From contig JACCXP010000340.1 in the NCBI GenBank assembly GCA_013696905.1, forward strand, positions 1 through 6,668: a stretch of 6,668 nt of DNA, read 5' to 3'. The first letter of the stretch is position 1. Each line of letters opens with the position of its first letter. The DNA is from Thermoleophilaceae bacterium (GTDB lineage: Bacteria; Actinomycetota; Thermoleophilia; Solirubrobacterales; Thermoleophilaceae). Below the pieces are notes generated by a model, which saw nothing but the letters and a program-made list of their open reading frames with translations, was not told where the DNA came from and did no database searches. A program made the translations under genes and the position numbers. Shown piece by piece: positions 1 through 5,855 of this stretch.

Positions 1-983
1 GCTCCGCGGCGGCCGTCGCGGCGGGCCTCGCCCCGTGGGCGATCGGCACCGACACCGGCGGCTCGATCCGCCAGCCGGCGGCGCTGTGTGGGCTCGTCGG
101 CCTCAAGCCGACCTACGGCGCGGTCTCGCGCTACGGGATGATCGCGTTCGCCTCCTCGCTCGACCAGTGCGGACCGCTCACGCGCGACGTGACCGACGCG
201 GCGCTGCTGTTTCGCCACCTGGTCGGTCAGGACCCGTGCGACTCGACCTCGCTCGAGTACCCCGAGCCGGTCGCCTCGCCGAGCGCCGAGCGCCTTGACG
301 GGCTGCGCTTCGGCGTGCCACCGGAGCTGACGGGGGAGGGGCTCGAGGCGGGCGTGCGGGCCGTGTTCGAGCAGACGCTCGCGCGCATCGAGGAGCTCGG
401 CGGGGCGGTCGACGAGGTGTCGATGCCGAACACCGCGAGCGGGCTGTCCGCCTACTACGTGCTCGCCCCGGCGGAGGCGAGCGCCAACCTGGCCCGCTTC
501 GACGGCGTGCGCTACGGGCTGCGCGCCGGCAACGGCGACCTCCTGTCCCTCTACGAGGAGACGCGCGCAGTGGGCTTCGGGGACGAGGTCAAGCGGCGGA
601 TCATGCTCGGCACCTACGCGCTCTCCTCGGGCTACTACGACGCCTACTACGGCCGCGCGCAGCGGGTGCGCACGCGCATCGTGGAGGACTTTCGCGCGGC
701 ATTCGACGCCTTCGACTTCGTGATCACGCCGACCTCGCCGACGGTCGCATTCAAGCTCGGCGAGCGCACCGCGGACCCGCTTGCGATGTACCTCTCGGAC
801 TTCCTCGCCGTGCCGATGTCGCTCGCCGGCATCCCGGCGATCTCGATCCCGGGTGGGCTCGCGGACGGGCTGCCCGTGGGGATCCAGGTCGCCGGTCCCG
901 CCTTCTCCGAGAACCGCCTGCTCGACGCCTCGTTCGCGCTCGAGCGGGCGATCGCCTTCGACGGGACGGCGGCGCGTGCCTGA
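1..983 (+). CDS. gatA: Aspartyl/glutamyl-tRNA(Asn/Gln) amidotransferase subunit A (GatA), 5'-truncated by the window edge
   Basis: GatA is the glutaminase/amidase subunit of the cytoplasmic GatCAB complex. It releases ammonia from glutamine, which GatB uses to amidate misacylated Glu-tRNA(Gln) or Asp-tRNA(Asn). The reading frame is already open at base 3, and 326 residues are visible of a usual 480-490, so roughly 155-160 N-terminal residues, including the catalytic Lys, lie outside. The amidase signature begins in mid-motif (SAAAVAAG). It continues into GTDTGGSIRQPA, where the Ser at 63-65 is the expected acyl-enzyme nucleophile. The cis-Ser of the Ser-cisSer-Lys triad should sit a few residues upstream of the edge. 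Further family landmarks are GLVGLKPTYGAVSRYGM, SLDQCGPLTRDV, DFVITPTSPT and, near the C-terminus, GIPAISIPGG and LPVGIQVAGP. The 3' end overlaps gatB by 8 nt. gatC is probably immediately upstream. No internal defect was seen. Confidence 0.97.
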   Translation, partial: SAAAVAAGLAPWAIGTDTGGSIRQPAALCGLVGLKPTYGAVSRYGMIAFASSLDQCGPLTRDVTDAALLFRHLVGQDPCDSTSLEYPEPVASPSAERLDGLRFGVPPELTGEGLEAGVRAVFEQTLARIEELGGAVDEVSMPNTASGLSAYYVLAPAEASANLARFDGVRYGLRAGNGDLLSLYEETRAVGFGDEVKRRIMLGTYALSSGYYDAYYGRAQRVRTRIVEDFRAAFDAFDFVITPTSPTVAFKLGERTADPLAMYLSDFLAVPMSLAGIPAISIPGGLADGLPVGIQVAGPAFSENRLLDASFALERAIAFDGTAARA

Positions 984-2424
984 GGGCTCGACGACGGTCC
1001 CCGGACGCGGCTACGAGCCGGTGATCGGCCTCGAGATCCACGTCCAGCTCTCGACGCGCACGAAGATGTTCTGCTCCTGCGCGCTGTCGTTCGGCGAGCA
1101 GCCGAACACGCGTACGTGTCCCATCTGCCTCGGCCATCCCGGCACGCTGCCCGTCGCGAACGCCGAGGCCGTGCACTTCGGGCTGATGATCGGCCTCGCG
1201 CTCGGCTGCGAGATCGCGCCGCGCTCGATCTTCCACCGCAAGAACTACTTCTATCCGGACCTGCCGAAGGGCTACCAGATCTCCCAGTACGACATCCCGC
1301 TCGCGCGCGACGGGCGCCTCGGCGACGTTCGCATCCATCGCGTGCACCTCGAGGAGGACGCCGCCAAGCTCGTGCACGCAGGGGCGTCGGGGCGGATCCA
1401 CGGGGCCGCGGGGTCGGTGGTCGACTTCAACCGCGGTGGCACGCCGCTGGTCGAGATTGTCACCGAGCCTGACATCCACTCCGCGGGCGAGGCGGGGGAG
1501 TGGCTGCGCCTGCTGCGCGCCACGCTCAAGCGACTGGGGGTGTCCGACGTCAACATGGCCGAGGGGTCGCTTCGCTGCGACGCGAACGTGTCGATCCGCC
1601 CGCCCGGCACGGCCACGCTCGGCACCAAGGCCGAGCTCAAGAACATGAACTCGTTCCGCTTCCTCGAGCAAGGGATCGACGCCGAGGTCGCCCGCCAGGA
1701 GCGGCTCGTGCGCGCCGGGGAGGAGGTCGTTCAGGAGACGCTCCACTACGACCCCGTCTCAGGCGACATCAGCTCGCTGCGCTCGAAGGAGGAGGCGCAC
1801 GACTACCGCTACTTCCCGGAGCCGGACCTCGTGCCGCTCGTGCCGAGCGACGCGATGCTCGAGCGTGCGCGGGCGGCGCTGCCAGAGCTCCCTGCGGAGC
1901 GGGCGGAGCGCTTCGAGCGCGACCTCGCGCTGGCGCCCGCGACGGCGCGGCTGCTCGCCTTCCGCGGTGAGCTCGGCGACTTCTACGAGCAGGCTCTCGC
2001 CGCCGACTCCCCCGACCCTCGCGAGCTCGCGAGCTGGGTCACGACCGAGCTCGTGCCCCGCCTCGGCGACGCCGACCCCGCCGAGTCGAAGGTCGCCCCG
2101 GACGGGCTGGCGCGCCTGGTCGGCATGGTTTCGGCGAGGGACGTCTCGCGCTCGGCCGCGAAGGAGGTGCTAGGCGTGATGGCGAGCGAGGGCGGCGACC
2201 CCCAGGCGATCGTCGCCGAGCGCGGCCTCGCACTCGCCGGCGGTGGCGAGCTCGAAGCGGTCGTCGAGCGCGCGATCTCCGCCAACCCGGCGGCCGTCGA
2301 GCAGATCAGAGGCGGCAAGCAGCAGGCGATCGGCGCGATCGTGGGCGCCGTCATGCGCGAGACGAAGGGCCGCGCCGACGGTGGCGCCGTGCAGGCGATG
2401 ATCCGCGAGCGGCTCAAGCTCTGA
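976..2424 (+). CDS. gatB: Aspartyl/glutamyl-tRNA(Asn/Gln) amidotransferase subunit B (GatB), complete
   Basis: GatB recognises and phosphorylates the misacylated tRNA and amidates it with ammonia channelled from GatA. The product is 482 aa, a normal family length. I chose the GTG at 976, inside the end of gatA, because it puts 15 residues before the conserved VIGLEIHVQL block; the next GTG in frame (1021) would start at that block. A weak purine stretch (GGGACGG, 963-969) precedes it. Four cysteines at residues 33, 35, 48 and 51 (FCSC, CPIC) match the zinc-ligand set of the family. Other landmarks are NYFYPDLPKGYQISQYD, HLEEDAAKL, DFNRGGTPLVEIVTEPD, RCDANVS, KAELKNMNSF and DYRYFPEPDL (residues 276-285). 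The C-terminal helical/YqeY-like tail that docks tRNA runs from about 336 to 482. The 8-nt overlap with gatA suggests coupled, stoichiometric translation. The gene ends against a convergent operon with only 26 bp between stop codons. Confidence 0.98.
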   Translation: MPEGSTTVPGRGYEPVIGLEIHVQLSTRTKMFCSCALSFGEQPNTRTCPICLGHPGTLPVANAEAVHFGLMIGLALGCEIAPRSIFHRKNYFYPDLPKGYQISQYDIPLARDGRLGDVRIHRVHLEEDAAKLVHAGASGRIHGAAGSVVDFNRGGTPLVEIVTEPDIHSAGEAGEWLRLLRATLKRLGVSDVNMAEGSLRCDANVSIRPPGTATLGTKAELKNMNSFRFLEQGIDAEVARQERLVRAGEEVVQETLHYDPVSGDISSLRSKEEAHDYRYFPEPDLVPLVPSDAMLERARAALPELPAERAERFERDLALAPATARLLAFRGELGDFYEQALAADSPDPRELASWVTTELVPRLGDADPAESKVAPDGLARLVGMVSARDVSRSAAKEVLGVMASEGGDPQAIVAERGLALAGGGELEAVVERAISANPAAVEQIRGGKQQAIGAIVGAVMRETKGRADGGAVQAMIRERLKL

Positions 2425-2453
2425 GAGCGCTCCTCTCGCCGCGAGCGCGCTCA
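2422..2453. terminator. Putative bidirectional hairpin between convergent gatB and the Rieske gene
   Basis: Bases 2422-2432 can pair with 2443-2453: 11 positions, 10 Watson-Crick pairs and one A-G mismatch (2426/2449), closing a 10-nt loop (2433-2442). The stem includes the gatB stop codon on one arm and the Rieske gene stop codon on the other, so each TGA pairs with the complement of the other. The structure is GC-rich and works on either strand, as expected for a shared terminator in a 26-bp convergent gap. Neither strand has a clear T-tract after the stem, so classical intrinsic termination is uncertain. It may instead act as a 3'-end stabiliser or a barrier between colliding transcripts. 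Confidence 0.4.
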
Positions 2454-3167
2454 GCCCGTTCTGATCTCGAGCTCGCCGTCGCGGACGCGGAGATCGAACG
2501 TGGGGACCGGATCCTTCGCCGGACCCGACAGCACGGCGCCCGTCGTGACGTCGAAGTCGCTGGCATGGCAGGGGCACGTGACCGTCGTCCCCCTCAGGGC
2601 TCCCTCGTGGAGGGAGCACTGGAGGTGCGGGCAGAGGTCGTCGAACGCGTACAGGGCGCCGTCGACGTTTGCCACCGCGACGCGCCGCTCGCGCACCAGC
2701 GAGCCGCGCAGCTCGCCGACGGGCACCAGGTCGGCCGGACCGACCGACACGTAGGCCGCGTCGACCGACCCGGCCCTCGCCTGCGCTTCGGAGCGCGCGA
2801 AGGCGTCCTCCCACGTTGGCGGCACGGCGGATCCGGGCGCGGTCCAGCGAACGAAGGTCGTCCTGCCCATGTCGCGCTCGAGCGCCGACATCACGTCTCC
2901 GTGCGGGTTCCTGCGCACGAACTCTGCGAGCGCTTGCTCGCCCTCCCACACCGACAGGGTCCAGAAGTGGCGCGGGCGCAGGTTCGCCTTCATCGAGTGG
3001 CCGATGAGGCCCGGGGTGGTCGCGAGCTGCCTGCGAATCCCGACCCCGAAGCGCGCAAACGTCGGCAGCGCCCGTGCCCGCTCGAGCGGCAGGAAGGAGA
3101 GCAGGAAGAGGTAGTCCCGGCCCGGATCAGGCTTGACGAGCGATGTCCATGGTGCCGGCCTCGCCAT
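2451..3167 (-). CDS. Two-domain protein: N-terminal ABM/DUF3291-like alpha/beta barrel fused to a C-terminal Rieske [2Fe-2S] domain
   Basis: The product is 238 aa with no signal peptide or membrane segment, so probably cytoplasmic. Residues about 18-125 resemble the dimeric alpha/beta-barrel (antibiotic-biosynthesis-monooxygenase or DUF3291-like) fold. The recognisable blocks are FWTLSVWEGEQAL, a PHGDVMSAL-type helix and FVRWTAPGSAVPPTWEDA. Residues about 136-238 are a Rieske domain. The cluster ligands are C179-x-H181 (CPHLQC) and C198-x-x-H201 (CPCHAS), separated by 16 residues and followed by FDVTTGAVLSGPA. C184 and C200 occupy the positions that form a disulfide in cytochrome bc-type Rieske proteins. 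ATG at 3167 is the only early start I see. It lies inside the end of phnE (41-nt overlap) with no convincing ribosome-binding site, so expression probably depends on coupling. It is the last gene of the phosphonate operon. Its function is unknown: an electron carrier for an oxygenase, a small monooxygenase, or a redox-protective protein are all possible. The Rieske assignment is firm; the N-terminal family name is less so. Confidence 0.85.
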   Translation of the reverse strand: MARPAPWTSLVKPDPGRDYLFLLSFLPLERARALPTFARFGVGIRRQLATTPGLIGHSMKANLRPRHFWTLSVWEGEQALAEFVRRNPHGDVMSALERDMGRTTFVRWTAPGSAVPPTWEDAFARSEAQARAGSVDAAYVSVGPADLVPVGELRGSLVRERRVAVANVDGALYAFDDLCPHLQCSLHEGALRGTTVTCPCHASDFDVTTGAVLSGPAKDPVPTFDLRVRDGELEIRTG

Positions 3168-4023
3168 GGTCTGCCAATGCTATGCCCTTAGGCGCGATTC
3201 GCCGCCGGATAGCCGCCGAGAGGTTGTCGACGACGACGACCATAACCAGCACGATCAGGATGTAGGTGAGCATCTCGTCGAATCGGAACAGCTTGATCGA
3301 CTCGTTGATCAGGAACCCGATGCCGCCGGCGCCGACCAGCCCGAGCACCAGCGACGAGCGCACGTTCACGTCGAAGCGATAGAGGAAGAGCCCGACGAAC
3401 TGTGGAAAGACGGCGGGCACGACGGCGTTCGCGACCACCTGGGCTCCGCCGGCGCCGCCGACGCGCAGCGCGTCGACGGGCCCGTAGTCGATCTCCTCGA
3501 TCGCCTCGGCCCACAGCTTGCCCATCACGCCGACGTTGTGGAACACGAGCGCGAGCACGCCGGGGAACGGCCCGAGCCCGACGGCGGTCACGAAGATCAG
3601 CGCGAACACCACATCGGGAACGGCGCGCAGGAACGACAGCACCGAGCGCGAGGCCTGATAGACGGCTGTGCCCGGAGTGGTGGTGCGCGCGGCCAGCACC
3701 GCGAGCGCTAGCGCGACCGGCACCGAGAAGGTGGTGCCGAGGATCGCGGTGTAGAGGGTCACAAGCGACGCATCGATTCCCGGCCGCACCACCTCGCTCC
3801 AGCTCAGGTCGGGCGGGACGGCCTCGCCGAGGAAGTCGGCCATCCCCTCCCAGCCTTCGGCCAGCACGCCGAGGGAGACCTCGGTCTCGCGCCACGCGAT
3901 CACGTGGACGGCCACGACGGCGACCACGACGACAGCGGTGACCGCGCCATGCAGCGACCAGATGCGCGAGCTCGGCGGTGGCGGGACGCGCTCGCCCGGG
4001 CGCCGCGCGGCCTCGACGGCCAT
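3127..4023 (-). CDS. phnE: Phosphonate ABC transporter permease PhnE
   Basis: This is the integral-membrane subunit that forms the channel through which PhnD-delivered phosphonate passes. The product is 298 aa. Hydrophobic segments lie near residues 27-44, 86-112, 130-162, 200-215, 223-240 and 251-266. An EAA-loop, the coupling helix that contacts the ATPase, is seen at about 173-203 (EAIEEIDYGPVDALRVGG, then NAVVPAVFPQ). The PhnE-typical block RFDVNVRSS, then LVGAGGIGFLI, follows at 216-239. The ATG at 4023 shares its A with the phnC stop (TGATG), so translation is coupled. There is only a weak purine stretch upstream. As the sequence is written, phnE lies in the same frame as the first 244 codons of phnC, with no stop between them (see the phnC entry). 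The last 41 bases also encode the start of the Rieske protein in another frame. Confidence 0.93.
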   Translation of the reverse strand: MAVEAARRPGERVPPPPSSRIWSLHGAVTAVVVVAVVAVHVIAWRETEVSLGVLAEGWEGMADFLGEAVPPDLSWSEVVRPGIDASLVTLYTAILGTTFSVPVALALAVLAARTTTPGTAVYQASRSVLSFLRAVPDVVFALIFVTAVGLGPFPGVLALVFHNVGVMGKLWAEAIEEIDYGPVDALRVGGAGGAQVVANAVVPAVFPQFVGLFLYRFDVNVRSSLVLGLVGAGGIGFLINESIKLFRFDEMLTYILIVLVMVVVVDNLSAAIRRRIAPKGIALADHGEAGTMDIARQA

Positions 4024-4914
4024 CAGGCGGCCGCCCGCTCGGGGGCGTAGAGGGCGTCCACCTCCTCGGCGTCGACCTCCGCAGGCGTGCCGTCGAAGGC
4101 CACGCGACCGCCGTGGAGGCCGACCAGGCGGTCGGCGTGGCGGCGTGCCAGGGCCGGCTGGTGCAGGACGGTGGCCACCCCCAAGCCCCTCGTCGTGGGC
4201 GAGACTCCGAAGCAGCGCCATGACCTGCTCGGCGGCGGTGGGATCGAGTGCGGCCACGGGCTCGTCCGCGAGGATCACCGAGGCGCGCTGGCACAGCGCG
4301 CGGGCGATCGCCACGCGTTGCTGCTGGCCACCGGACAGGCGCGCGGCCCGCTCGGCGGCGCGGTCCGCAGGCCCGACGCGATGCAGGCACGCCATCGCCT
4401 CCTCGGAAAGCTCGCGCGGGAACAGCATCGGCACCAGCGAACGCGACAACGCGAGCCGACCGAGTGCGCCGGAGCAGACGTTGTCGAGCGCGCTGCGGCG
4501 GCGCACGAGGTGGATCTGCTGGAACACCATCGCCGCCTCACGCCGGGCGGTGACGAGCTTTGCTCCACGCAGGCCGACCACGTCGCGCCCGGCGAGATAG
4601 ATCGTCCCGCCCTGCGGCTCGGTGAGTCCGACGACGCAGCGCAAGGCGGTCGACTTGCCGGAGCCGTTGGCCCCAAGCAGCGCGACGAGCTCTCCGCCGT
4701 GGACGGCCAGGTCCACGTCGTGGAGCACCGTGCGATCGCCGTACGCCTTCGAGAGACCGCGGATCTCGAGCCGCGGCTCGTCCGGTGGTTTCGCGCCGCG
4801 CTCGCGCGTCAGCGCCTCCAGCTCGCCCGGCTTCCACACATGCGCCGGCGGCTCACGCGCCGGCACGACGGGCTCGGTGGGCTCGGAGTCCTGCTTGGGG
4901 GTGGTGCGGTCCAT
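4023..4914 (-). CDS. phnC: Phosphonate ABC transporter ATP-binding protein PhnC, with a 1-base frameshift near codon 245
   Basis: PhnC is the nucleotide-binding subunit that powers phosphonate import. Allowing one G to be skipped in the run of five at 4182-4178 gives a 296-aa product ending at the TGA at 4025-4023. Motifs are Walker A GANGSGKST (81-89), the Q-loop in FQQ (132), signature LSGGQQQR (193-200) and Walker B VILADE (213-218). After the shift come the H-loop VLHQ (H251) and a normal ATPase C-terminus (ARRHADRLVGLHGGRVAFDG). Without the correction, codons after 244 give an Arg/Pro/Gly-rich stretch with no ABC features that runs in frame into phnE. The start ATG is 2 nt after the phnD stop, with a GAGGAAG ribosome-binding site at 4931-4925. 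The ABC domain begins at about residue 47, so there is an uncommon N-terminal extension of about 46 residues rich in Pro and Glu. The cause may be a sequencing or assembly homopolymer error (most likely), a real mutation, or recoding. Confidence 0.9.
4178..4182 (-). other. Frameshift site in phnC (homopolymer of five G on the coding strand)
   Basis: The coding strand reads CTT GGG GGT GGC here. Family homology resumes only if one G is dropped or skipped, giving CTT GGG GTG GCC ACC GTC CTG CAC, i.e. Leu-Gly-Val-Ala-Thr-Val-Leu-His, the H-loop region. Upstream the zero frame carries all motifs through Walker B; downstream only the +1 frame is ABC-like. The net effect is that the ATPase loses its H-loop and its last 52 residues, and the open frame merges with phnE. 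Confidence 0.85.
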
Positions 4915-4916
4915 GC

Positions 4917-5855
4917 CTATACGTCTTCCTCGGTCAGTCCGAGCTTGCGCGCGAGGTCGAACACCGGCTGGTAGGTCTGCTTCGTGACGGCGACCATCGG
5001 CCCGGGCGGATCGACGTCGAGGAACGCGCCGACCTGCTGGACGTCCGCCGGGCGGAGGTTCATGAGCGCGTCCTTGGCCTTCTGCTTGAAGGCCGGGTCG
5101 AGGTCGCCGCGGATCGTGATCGGGTCGATTGCGATCGGCTTCGACTCCCACACGCGGCGGTACTCCGCCTCGTCGAACTGCCCCTCCTTCTTGGCCGTCG
5201 CCAGCTGCTGGGTGTTGATCTCGGCGGCGTCGACCTTGCCCTTGGTGAGGGCGAGCAGCGCCTCGGGGTGCCCGCCGGCGTACTCGAACTTGACGTCGCG
5301 CTTGGGCTCCGCGATGCCGGCGTCGATCATCGCCTGGCGCGGCAGCGCGTCGCCCGAGGTCGAGCCCGGCTCCGACAGCGCCAGCGACTTGCCGCGCAGG
5401 TCGGGCACGGTCTTCAGGGCCGAGTCCTTGGGGACCCAGATGCCGCCCTTGTAGGTCGTCAGCTTGCCCGCGGCATCGGCGAAGGAGACGAGCGGCTCCG
5501 CCTTGGCCCGCTCGCTCGCGAACACGAATCCGAGCGGGCCGAACTGGGCGATGTCGAGCTTGCCGTTCTCCATCGCCAGGACCTCGGCGGTGTAGTCCTC
5601 GACGATCAGCAGCTCGACGGGGCAGCCCAGTCCCGTCTCCAGGGCCTTGGCCAGGACTTCGTAGGCGGGCTTGAGCTTCGCGGGATCCTCGTAGGGCTCG
5701 ATGCCGAAGCGCACCTTGCCGTTCGGGCACGCGGCGCTGCCGGCGTCCTGCGCACCACCCGCCGCGGTCGTGCTCTCCTCGTCGTCGCCGCAACCGGCGA
5801 TGCCGAGCGCCAGCGCCGCGAGCCCAATGGCCGCGATGCGGGTGATGACCCTCAT
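4917..5855 (-). CDS. phnD: Phosphonate ABC transporter substrate-binding lipoprotein PhnD
   Basis: PhnD captures phosphonate outside the membrane and delivers it to PhnE/PhnC. The product is 312 aa, a normal size. It begins with a charged-hydrophobic signal peptide and a lipobox (LGIAGC, lipidated Cys22), followed by an Asp/Glu/Ser/Ala/Gly-rich linker to about residue 43. The binding domain starts at VRFGIEPYEDPAKL. Family landmarks are VEDYTAEVLAMENGKLDIAQFGP (85-107), the SEPGSTSGD loop (161-169) and GGHPEALLALTKGKVDAAEIN (194-214). From what is known of the family, the STSG residues form the anion-binding turn for the phosphonate group. The start is firm: AGGAGG at 5868-5863, 7 nt before the ATG. 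The ATG overlaps the stop of the upstream oxidoreductase gene by 4 nt (ATGA). The stop TAG is 2 nt from the phnC start. Substrate could be an aminophosphonate (suggested by the neighbouring amine oxidoreductase), another phosphonate, or phosphite. Confidence 0.95.
   Translation of the reverse strand: MRVITRIAAIGLAALALGIAGCGDDEESTTAAGGAQDAGSAACPNGKVRFGIEPYEDPAKLKPAYEVLAKALETGLGCPVELLIVEDYTAEVLAMENGKLDIAQFGPLGFVFASERAKAEPLVSFADAAGKLTTYKGGIWVPKDSALKTVPDLRGKSLALSEPGSTSGDALPRQAMIDAGIAEPKRDVKFEYAGGHPEALLALTKGKVDAAEINTQQLATAKKEGQFDEAEYRRVWESKPIAIDPITIRGDLDPAFKQKAKDALMNLRPADVQQVGAFLDVDPPGPMVAVTKQTYQPVFDLARKLGLTEEDV
4925..4931 (-). promoter_or_regulatory. Ribosome-binding site for phnC
   Basis: GAGGAAG on the minus strand lies within the last codons of phnD, 10 nt before the phnC ATG at 4914. 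It supports that ATG over downstream alternatives such as the GTG at codon 26, and so supports the long N-terminal extension being translated. Confidence 0.5.

Noticed and set aside
751..1746. Minus-strand open frame of 331 codons opposite gatA/gatB
   Set aside because: It lies opposite highly conserved GatA and GatB sequence and shows no domain of its own.
3188..4390. Minus-strand open frame of 400 codons across the phnC/phnE junction
   Set aside because: It is neither the PhnC frame, the corrected PhnC frame, nor the PhnE frame. The Arg-rich sequence has no membrane segments where PhnE has them.
4087..4974. Long plus-strand open frame (295 codons) opposite phnC
   Set aside because: Antisense shadow of the ATPase; no motifs and biased Arg/Ala/His composition.
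3127..5793. A single 888-codon minus-strand open frame covering phnD, phnC and phnE
   Set aside because: From 5793 to 4915 it is the wrong frame of phnD (Arg/Gly-rich, no motifs). Only from 4914 does it carry PhnC, then out-of-frame sequence after 4178, then PhnE. It is open only because of high GC content and the extra G.
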